Below, one piece after another: positions 1 through 4,136 of a DNA stretch of 5,877 nucleotides. The DNA is taken from assembly GCA_022737715.1 (NCBI GenBank), contig JAIITD010000104.1:1-5877 (forward strand), in the 5' to 3' direction. Both the position numbers and the translations under genes were made by a program. The notes under the pieces are model-generated. The model was given only the letters and a program-made list of their open reading frames with translations, did no database searches and was not told the origin of the DNA. Numbering within the stretch: position 1 is the stretch's first letter; each line of letters opens with the position of its first letter. Source of the stretch: Veillonella sp. Its GTDB lineage: Bacteria; Bacillota; Negativicutes; Veillonellales; Veillonellaceae.

Positions 1-302
1 TCTACGAGAAGCAATACGCCGTCAACCATGTTAAGTACACGTTCTACTTCACCGCCGAAGTCAGCATGGCCTGGAGTATCAACGATGTTGATTTTGATGC
101 CATCATGCATAACTGCAGTGTTTTTAGACAAGATAGTAATACCACGTTCACGTTCCAAATCATTGGAGTCCATTACGCGTTCTGCTACCTTTTCATTTTC
201 ACGGAACACATGGCTTTGTTTTAATAATGCGTCCACCAAAGTAGTTTTACCATGGTCAACGTGGGCGATAATCGCTACATTACGAAGATTTTCGCGAATC
301 AT
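1..302 (-). CDS. typA: TypA/BipA translational GTPase, N-terminal part (runs off the left edge)
   Basis: Ribosome-associated GTPase of the EF-G/LepA superfamily, known in the family for roles in 50S assembly, cold growth and stress adaptation. Only the first 100 codons are in the window; the family is usually about 600 residues. The protein begins MIRENLRNVAIIAHVDHGKT. Visible G-domain motifs are G1 AHVDHGKT (residues 13-20), the switch I/G2 stretch ERERGITI (50-57) and G3 DTPGH (75-79), followed by ADFGGEVERVLNMVDGVLLLV. The pairing of VMDSNDLERERGITI with DFGGEVERVL is typical of TypA rather than LepA or EF-G. The ATG (300-302) is preceded by AGGGAGGA (minus strand, about 307-314), which supports this start. 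It has its own promoter and lies downstream of the murB terminator, so it appears to be a separate transcription unit. Confidence 0.95.
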   Translation of the reverse strand, partial: MIRENLRNVAIIAHVDHGKTTLVDALLKQSHVFRENEKVAERVMDSNDLERERGITILSKNTAVMHDGIKINIVDTPGHADFGGEVERVLNMVDGVLLLV

Positions 303-396
303 AAGATCCTCCCTTTAATTCCTTTAGTATATTCTATATCATATAACGCTTGTGAAAGTCGCTATATAGGTATATTCCCAAAATTGGCAACACTTA

Positions 397-426
397 ATTA
401 TAACGCAGTCTACAGAAAAAAGTCAA
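397..426 (-). promoter_or_regulatory. Sigma-A-type promoter for typA
   Basis: On the minus strand, TTGACT (421-426) is followed after 18 bp by a perfect TATAAT (397-402). Transcription would start near position 390 and give a leader of roughly 85-90 nt before the typA ATG. The -35 box begins only 8 bp beyond the murB terminator T-tract, so the two units are packed tightly. Read directly from sequence; activity is inferred. Confidence 0.7.
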
Positions 427-434
427 AATTACTG

Positions 435-496
435 AAAAAAAGATTTCTTATGAATCCATCATACCTAAAAAAGGATAACGGTTCATAAGAAATCTT
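435..496 (-). terminator. Rho-independent terminator after murB
   Basis: A perfect 15-bp inverted repeat has arms at 482-496 and 440-454 (AAGATTTCTTATGAA and its complement). It encloses a 27-nt loop and is followed on the minus strand by a run of Ts down to position 435. It starts 20 nt after the murB stop codon, so it should end the trmL-ylbF-murB transcript. The stem is AT-rich and the loop unusually long; a short inner CC/GG pairing around the T-run in the loop may close part of it. The plus strand has no T-run after the stem, so termination should be one-directional. Confidence 0.85.
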
Positions 497-516
497 GTAT
501 GAGTATTTAGTTTATA

Positions 517-1449
517 TTAATCTTCACCAATCATACGTACTTCTGGTTCAAGATGCACACCATGTTGGTCATACACGCGGCGTTGTACTTCAGCAATCAA
601 GTCGAGTACATCCTTTGCACTAGCACTGCCAGTATTGATGACAAATCCCGCATGCTTATGAGATACTTGCGCATCTCCTACGGATAAGCCTTTGAGTCCT
701 GTTTGTTCAATCAAGGTCCCTGCAAAATACCCTGGTGGGCGTTTAAAGGTAGATCCCGCACTAGCAAATTCCAAAGGTTGTTTGGACTCGCGTTTTTCTG
801 TAAGTTCATCCATACGCGCCTTAATAGCAGCCTTATCGCCAGGTTTAAGTGTTATAATCACTTCACCGATAACTTCATGATTATCGTGGAATATACTATG
901 ACGATATGCAAAATCTAGGTGAGATGCATCGTATTCTTTGATATTGCCTTGAAAATCTACAGCACGAACAGCCGTAACGACATGGCTCATTTCCCCATCA
1001 TAGGCACCGGCATTCATAAATACGGCACCCCCTAATGTGCCAGGAATACCGATGGCAAACTCTAGGCCCGTTAAGCCATTTTCCCATGCAAACTCAGATG
1101 CGTCCTTCAACATATATCCAGAACCGATACACAATACATTATCATTGCAGTCCATAATTTGTGTCATATGTCGAACCGATACAACGGCACCGCGAATGCC
1201 ACCATCTTTCACGAGAATATTGGAACCGCAACCGATAATGGTAACAGGCACATCAAACTCGTGAATGGTGCGAAGAGCAAAGCTCAATTCCGCCATCGTT
1301 GTAGGCTCAATAAACAAATCAGCAGGACCGCCGATTTTAAAGGTCGTATGGTGACGTAAGTACTCCTCTTCTCGTACACGTGTACTTGGTAATTTTTCTA
1401 ATAAAGCCGTTTGTAACGCCTTAATGTTGTGGTTGTTGTTTTTCCCCAT
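517..1449 (-). CDS. murB: UDP-N-acetylenolpyruvoylglucosamine reductase MurB
   Basis: FAD-dependent cytoplasmic enzyme that reduces UDP-GlcNAc-enolpyruvate to UDP-MurNAc with NADPH, the second committed step of peptidoglycan precursor synthesis. At 310 residues it is normal for a type II MurB. The FAD-binding part shows TTFKIGGPADLF (35-46), IIGCGSNILVKDGGIRG (71-87) and GIPGTLGGAVFMNAGAYDGE (134-153). YRHSIF (182-187) carries the active-site Arg183. SAGSTFKRP (230-238) carries the proton-donor Ser233, and LEPEVRMIG (300-308) carries the catalytic Glu303, by alignment with E. coli Ser229 and Glu325. The first 29 nt overlap the 3' end of the YlbF-family gene. An in-frame TAG two codons upstream of the ATG excludes a longer form. 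No good ribosome site sits at normal distance: GAGGGG at 1466-1471 is 16 nt away, so translational coupling is likely. It is the last gene of its operon. Confidence 0.97.
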   Translation of the reverse strand: MGKNNNHNIKALQTALLEKLPSTRVREEEYLRHHTTFKIGGPADLFIEPTTMAELSFALRTIHEFDVPVTIIGCGSNILVKDGGIRGAVVSVRHMTQIMDCNDNVLCIGSGYMLKDASEFAWENGLTGLEFAIGIPGTLGGAVFMNAGAYDGEMSHVVTAVRAVDFQGNIKEYDASHLDFAYRHSIFHDNHEVIGEVIITLKPGDKAAIKARMDELTEKRESKQPLEFASAGSTFKRPPGYFAGTLIEQTGLKGLSVGDAQVSHKHAGFVINTGSASAKDVLDLIAEVQRRVYDQHGVHLEPEVRMIGED

Positions 1450-1789
1450 GATCTAAAACTTTCATCCCCTCAGTGATTGGTTCGCTAATGATTTTGTAAA
1501 TATCATTAGATACTTGGCTCCAACGCATTTGCGCTTGCAAATAATTAGCGGCTGCAGTATTTGCTTGAATTTGAGGCATCAATTCCTCTTGTTTCTTTTG
1601 CAAATCATCCGCTTCAGGCGCGCCGGACAACTTAGCATATTCCCATTGCATTTGTTGAGCCATAAATGTGCGCACCAATGCAGTTGCTTCTGCGTCAGCT
1701 TTCACAGCCTCTTGCGCTTGCATTAACTCTTTATACTCTTCAGATTCACGCATTGCGTGTGCTAAATCATGGGCTTTATCGTAATTCAT
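1421..1789 (-). CDS. YlbF/YmcA-family protein (Com_YlbF domain)
   Basis: Small, mostly helical protein of 122 residues. In Bacillus, YlbF and YmcA form part of a complex with YaaT that influences RNase Y-dependent mRNA processing, competence, sporulation and biofilm formation; whether this protein does the same is unknown. Visible features are an N-terminal helix starting MNYDKAHDLAHAMRESEEYK, the central TALVRTFMAQQMQWEYAKLSG segment (residues about 36-56), a charged QKKQEELMPQIQ stretch, and LQAQMRWSQVSNDIYKIISEP near the C-terminus, a pattern typical of the family. The open frame extends 8 codons further upstream, but AGGGGGA sits 7 nt before the ATG at 1787-1789 and marks that codon as the start. 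The final residues HGEKQQPQH are low-complexity and are encoded in the overlap with murB. It is 66 nt downstream of trmL in the same operon. Confidence 0.85.
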   Translation of the reverse strand: MNYDKAHDLAHAMRESEEYKELMQAQEAVKADAEATALVRTFMAQQMQWEYAKLSGAPEADDLQKKQEELMPQIQANTAAANYLQAQMRWSQVSNDIYKIISEPITEGMKVLDHGEKQQPQH

Positions 1790-1795
1790 ATTCAT

Positions 1796-1803
1796 TCCCC
1801 CTA
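1796..1803 (-). promoter_or_regulatory. Ribosome binding site that fixes the YlbF-family start
   Basis: TAGGGGGA on the minus strand lies 7 nt before the ATG at 1787-1789. Two other in-frame ATGs are less likely: the one at 1793-1795 directly abuts the G-run and is too close, and the one at 1811-1813 lies upstream of it. This shortens the longest open frame from 130 to 122 residues. Confidence 0.75.
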
Positions 1804-1855
1804 TTGCATACACTATTCTTTATGAAAACTAACTTTCACCAACATCATACATATT

Positions 1856-2341
1856 TTACTTATGGCTAATCCAATTGCCTACTTCTTTCAAATCTGGATA
1901 ATCCAATTGACGCATAGCCTCATAGGCAATAATAGCCACAGAATTAGAAAGGTTTAAAGACCGCGCCTCTTCCACCATAGGAATACGAATACACGTTTCT
2001 TCATTGCCTTCTAATAAACTTTCAGGTAAGCCTCTAGTTTCAGGACCAAACACGAGCATATCACCGATTTCAAATTTCACATCAGAATGCACATGTTTTG
2101 CCTTCGTAGTAGCATAAAAATAACGACGGTCAGGATATTTCGCATATAGTTCTTCTATATTTTCATGTACCTGTACATCTACCAAATGCCAATAATCAAG
2201 GCCCGCCCGTTTAACGTGCTTGTCATCAATAGAAAAGCCTAACGGTTTAATGAGATGCAAGGTCATATGGTTTGCCGCACAAAGGCGTGCAATATTACCG
2301 GTATTACCAGGAATCTCCGGCTCATATAATACAATTTCCAT
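1856..2341 (-). CDS. trmL: tRNA (cytidine/uridine(34)-2'-O)-methyltransferase TrmL
   Basis: SPOUT-class enzyme that 2'-O-methylates the wobble nucleotide of certain leucine tRNAs using S-adenosylmethionine; it works as a dimer with a C-terminal trefoil knot. The length of 161 residues is close to the E. coli enzyme (157). Diagnostic motifs are YEPEIPGNTGNIARLCAA (6-23), LVFGPETRGLP (96-106) and IPMVEEARSLNLSNSVAI (120-137), which correspond to SPOUT motifs 1 to 3 that build the knot and bind the cofactor. AGAGGG lies 6 nt before the ATG. It is the first gene of the operon leading into the YlbF-family gene and murB, with its own promoter just upstream. The general SpoU family is the only realistic alternative, but the short length without an N-terminal RNA-binding domain favours TrmL. 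Confidence 0.93.
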   Translation of the reverse strand: MEIVLYEPEIPGNTGNIARLCAANHMTLHLIKPLGFSIDDKHVKRAGLDYWHLVDVQVHENIEELYAKYPDRRYFYATTKAKHVHSDVKFEIGDMLVFGPETRGLPESLLEGNEETCIRIPMVEEARSLNLSNSVAIIAYEAMRQLDYPDLKEVGNWISHK

Positions 2342-2370
2342 ACTATTCCCTCTATTCTTATATCTATATT

Positions 2371-2399
2371 ATTCTACCTAATCTAAAGTGCGTATTCAA
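2371..2399 (-). promoter_or_regulatory. Sigma-A-type promoter for the trmL-ylbF-murB operon
   Basis: On the minus strand, TTGAAT (2394-2399) and TAGAAT (2371-2376) are separated by exactly 17 bp. The start site would fall near 2364, leaving a leader of about 20-25 nt before trmL. No convincing terminator was found between moaC and this promoter, so some read-through from moaC is also possible. Confidence 0.65.
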
Positions 2400-2453
2400 G
2401 TAGTGAATTCTATTTTTCCTAGGCAGGACACAAACAGTACTACACCTCTAAGA

Positions 2454-2966
2454 TTATTTACTGCTACTTCGAATAAAATGGCCACTCTTACCACCATCTT
2501 TTTCAACGAGATAGGTCGGTCCCATAATCATGCCTTTATCGATGGCCTTACACATATCGTATACCGTAAGAAGGCCCACCTGAACGGCCGTAAGAGCCTC
2601 CATTTCTACACCGGTTTGTCCTGTTGTTTTCACCGTAGCCGTAATCTTAACTGCTTTATTGTGTGTATCCGTTGTGAAAGCCGGACTTTCACCATCAATA
2701 AGATGACAATGAACCTCCACCTTCGTAAGCATCAATGGATGACATAAAGGGATAAGATTACTTGTCTGCTTAGCCCCCATAATGGCAGCCAATTGAGCAA
2801 CGGACAAAACATCCCCCTTCTTCATCGTTCCACCTTGAATACGCTCATAAATAGCATCATTGATGGCGATAAATCCTTCTGCTACCGCAATGCGATGCGT
2901 ATGTTCCTTTTCGGACACATCCACCATCCAAGCATTGCCTTGTTCATCAAAATGTGTTAATTCCAT
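2454..2966 (-). CDS. moaC: Cyclic pyranopterin monophosphate synthase MoaC
   Basis: Cytoplasmic enzyme that, acting after MoaA, converts 3',8-cyclo-7,8-dihydro-GTP to cyclic pyranopterin monophosphate in molybdenum cofactor synthesis. The 170 residues are typical or slightly long; about nine extra residues lie in the variable loop around DGESPAFTTDTHN (91-103). The signature stretches are THFDEQGNAWMVDVSEK (4-20), KGDVLSVAQLAAIMGAKQTS (50-69), LIPLCHPLMLTKVEV (71-85), TTGQTGVEMEALTAV (114-128) and YDMCKAIDKGM (136-146). Active-site residues conserved by comparison with E. coli MoaC are Lys50, His76, Glu121, Glu123, Asp137 and Lys140. AAGGA lies 6 nt before the ATG, supporting the start. No other cofactor-synthesis gene is in the window, so it stands alone here. 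It is divergent from the hydrolase gene at 3072. Confidence 0.97.
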   Translation of the reverse strand: MELTHFDEQGNAWMVDVSEKEHTHRIAVAEGFIAINDAIYERIQGGTMKKGDVLSVAQLAAIMGAKQTSNLIPLCHPLMLTKVEVHCHLIDGESPAFTTDTHNKAVKITATVKTTGQTGVEMEALTAVQVGLLTVYDMCKAIDKGMIMGPTYLVEKDGGKSGHFIRSSSK

Positions 2967-3005
2967 AATATTTCCTTAATTTATGTATAAATGTACATCA
3001 ATAGT

Positions 3006-3033
3006 TTTACTTTTTCCATTTCTATTATACAAT
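3006..3033 (+). promoter_or_regulatory. Candidate promoter for the UPF0173 hydrolase gene
   Basis: TTTACT (3006-3011) and TACAAT (3028-3033) are separated by 16 bp, giving a start near 3040 and a leader of about 30 nt. An alternative TATAAT at 3033-3038 lacks a well-spaced -35 box. The candidate overlaps the putative moaC -10 on the other strand, so the two promoters may compete. Confidence 0.45.
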
Positions 3034-3058
3034 ATAATTAAATTAGTATATATGAGGA

Positions 3059-3071
3059 AGGAAGTGTTCCT
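3059..3071 (+). promoter_or_regulatory. Ribosome binding site inside a perfect small hairpin
   Basis: AGGAA (3059-3063), GTG, TTCCT (3067-3071) form a perfect 5-bp stem with a 3-nt loop directly before the ATG at 3072. The stem contains part of the Shine-Dalgarno sequence. A second purine-rich stretch (GAGGAAG from 3054) overlaps its 5' edge. The stem could lower or tune translation initiation, but it is short and may be chance. Confidence 0.45.
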
Positions 3072-3749
3072 ATGAAAACAAAATTAACTTATTTCGGCCA
3101 TGCGTGCTTTATGCTAACAAACGGTGACGTATCCATGATTTTCGACCCATTCTTAACAGGCAATACATGGGACATCGCAAAAAAAGAAGATATTAAATGC
3201 CAATATATCTTCGTCAGCCACGGTCACGACGATCACTACGGCGATACTGATTTCATCGCTAAAGCTAACGATGCGCTCGTAATCTCTACAGCTGAAGTTG
3301 CAGGCAAAGCTGCCGCTGCCGGTTGCCGTACACACGCTATGCACCTTGGTGGTAAATATGACTTTGAATTCGGTTCCGTTCGTATCGTTCCTGCGTTCCA
3401 TGGCTCTGGCGTACCAGGTGGTCATGCTGCTGGTTGTATCGTCAACTTCTTCGGCGACATCGTATACTTTGCAGGTGATACAGCCCTCTTTAGCGACATG
3501 AAACTATTGAACCGCTTTGGCGACATCGACTATGCACTTCTCCCTATCGGCGATAACTACACAATGGGCGTTGAAGATGCAGCCCTTGCAGCAAGCTATG
3601 TAAAAGCGCGCATCTCCATCCCAATCCACTACAAAACATGGCCTGTTATCGACCGCGAACCAGGCGTATTTGCTAGCCTTGTAGAAGGTAAATACAACCA
3701 AACTGCGGTTATTATTGATCCAGGTTCATCTATTGAATTAAATAGCTAA
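3072..3749 (+). CDS. Metal-dependent hydrolase, metallo-beta-lactamase fold, UPF0173 family
   Basis: A 225-residue cytoplasmic protein of the YtkL-like UPF0173 group; no signal peptide is visible. The physiological substrate is not established for the family. The metal-binding pattern is complete: His10 in YFGHACF; SHGHDDHYGD (49-58) with His50, His52, Asp54 and His55; His110 in PAFHGSG; Asp136 in YFAGDT; and His186 in IPIHYKTWP, the last being characteristic of this branch. DPFLTGN (25-31) and LPIGDNYTMG (157-166) also match the family, which is usually about 225-230 residues. The start is supported by AAGGAAG ending 7 nt before the ATG. It is transcribed alone, divergently from moaC, and is followed by strong terminators. 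Without similarity to known substrate-specific enzymes, an exact reaction cannot be given. Confidence 0.93.
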   Translation: MKTKLTYFGHACFMLTNGDVSMIFDPFLTGNTWDIAKKEDIKCQYIFVSHGHDDHYGDTDFIAKANDALVISTAEVAGKAAAAGCRTHAMHLGGKYDFEFGSVRIVPAFHGSGVPGGHAAGCIVNFFGDIVYFAGDTALFSDMKLLNRFGDIDYALLPIGDNYTMGVEDAALAASYVKARISIPIHYKTWPVIDREPGVFASLVEGKYNQTAVIIDPGSSIELNS

Positions 3750-3760
3750 TTAAGTATACA
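3733..3760 (+). promoter_or_regulatory. Possible promoter for a small RNA overlapping the hydrolase stop
   Basis: TTGAAT (3733-3738) and TATACA (3755-3760) are separated by 16 bp and overlap the end of the hydrolase gene. If active, transcription would begin near 3767, just before the structured element at 3773-3860, and yield an RNA of about 95 nt. Each box matches consensus at four of six positions, so this is only a candidate. Confidence 0.25.
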
Positions 3761-3772
3761 AGACTGAGGAGG

Positions 3773-3860
3773 CACCTACTTCCGAAATCTTCCACCGGCT
3801 ATTTCTTCGCCCCTTCGGGGCTCAGGCCAAAGTCAGATTTCGAAAGCAGGTGTTTTTTTT
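3773..3860 (+). terminator. Large structured terminator hairpin, possibly a small RNA
   Basis: The outer stem pairs CACCT (3773-3777) with AGGTG (3848-3852), CTT (3779-3781) with AAG (3844-3846) and CGAAATCT (3783-3790) with AGATTTCG (3835-3842). That is 16 bp interrupted by two 1x1 mismatches. Inside, GGC (3797-3799) can pair with GCC (3826-3828), and GCCCC (3809-3813) with GGGGC (3817-3821) around a TTC loop. Eight Ts follow (3853-3860). The T-tract makes it a plus-strand intrinsic terminator for the hydrolase gene, which ends 24 nt upstream. The internal domain is larger than termination needs, so it may be a 3'-UTR RNA, a stand-alone small RNA or a dispersed palindromic repeat. It matches no riboswitch class that I could recognise. 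Confidence 0.75.
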
Positions 3861-3903
3861 GCTCGCAACTACGTCGCAAACCAATCTAAAGGCAATAATA
3901 AAG

Positions 3904-3926
3904 AGGGCTCTTAGGGGCCCTTTTTT
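3904..3926 (+). terminator. Second plus-strand intrinsic terminator
   Basis: AGGGC (3904-3908) pairs with GCCCT (3917-3921) across an 8-nt loop, and Ts continue to 3926. The upstream AAAG can extend the stem into the T-run with one G-U pair. It lies about 44 nt after the first T-tract and looks like a back-up stop for transcripts from the left. Confidence 0.7.
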
Positions 3927-3939
3927 CTTAGAAATATAG

Positions 3940-3993
3940 AAAAACCGACCTCCTTAACGTTAAGATTTTTGGTCTAACATTAAGGGGTCGGTT
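3940..3993 (-). terminator. Rho-independent terminator of the autotransporter gene
   Basis: The arms AACCGACC (3943-3950), CCTTAA (3952-3957) and GTT (3959-3961) pair with GGTCGGTT (3986-3993), TTAAGG (3980-3985) and AAC (3976-3978). This gives 17 bp with one bulged base (3951) and one mismatch (3958/3979) around a 14-nt loop. On the minus strand the stem is followed by TTTTT (3940-3944); the plus strand has no T-run. It lies about 145 nt beyond the stop codon of the adhesin gene. Confidence 0.85.
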
Positions 3994-4136
3994 CAATCAA
4001 CTAATAGCTTTTTAGTTTAAGGAGCTGTTTTATAATTCTTTATCTGTATAGGTAACATATTGACCACTAGCTACTTAAATTGTATACGTTTTGCAGTCCT
4101 GATCCGCATTTCATGTAGTATAGAATACACCTTAGA

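Larger units (their letters stand above)
2967..3071. promoter_or_regulatory. Divergent promoter region between moaC and the hydrolase gene
   Basis: This 105-bp AT-rich gap must drive both neighbours. On the minus strand a perfect TATAAT (3024-3029) is visible, but the matching -35 position reads only TATATA, so the moaC promoter is weakly defined. A 16-bp dyad with arms ATGTA (2983-2987) and TACAT (2994-2998) lies between that -10 and the moaC start. It could be a regulator site, but dyads this short are common in AT-rich DNA. Confidence 0.4.
3750..4136. other. Gene-free convergent interval of terminators
   Basis: This 387-bp gap separates two converging genes. It holds, in order, the large plus-strand hairpin (3773-3860), a linker with a repeated CGCAA, the second plus-strand terminator (3904-3926) and the minus-strand terminator (3940-3993). 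From about 4000 to 4136 I see no gene, only a weak 9-bp hairpin with two G-U pairs at about 4003-4025 and a possible weak plus-strand promoter (TTGACC at 4060-4065, 17 bp, TATACG at 4083-4088). No convincing protein-coding frame with a ribosome site was found. Confidence 0.7.

Noticed and set aside
252..488. Plus-strand 78-codon open frame over the typA start and murB terminator
   Set aside because: It covers the typA promoter and the terminator stem, has no ribosome site and shows no domain.
2388..2747. Plus-strand 119-codon open frame opposite moaC
   Set aside because: It lies almost wholly antisense to a complete, well-conserved moaC and has no recognisable domain.
3766..3772. GAGGAGG ribosome-site-like motif on the plus strand
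   Set aside because: No ATG, GTG or TTG lies 5-12 nt downstream; the sequence runs straight into the structured hairpin.
3773..3860. Known riboswitch class at the structured element
   Set aside because: I could not match the conserved cores of the SAM, lysine, cobalamin, glycine, FMN or TPP classes, and no regulated gene follows on the same strand.
3950..3958. Perfect Shine-Dalgarno sequence on the minus strand (TTAAGGAGGT)
   Set aside because: It is an arm of the adhesin terminator, followed by a T-run and no start codon at a usable distance.
4003..4025. Short hairpin as an additional plus-strand terminator
   Set aside because: The stem needs two G-U pairs and is AT-rich, with only four Ts after it; too weak to call.
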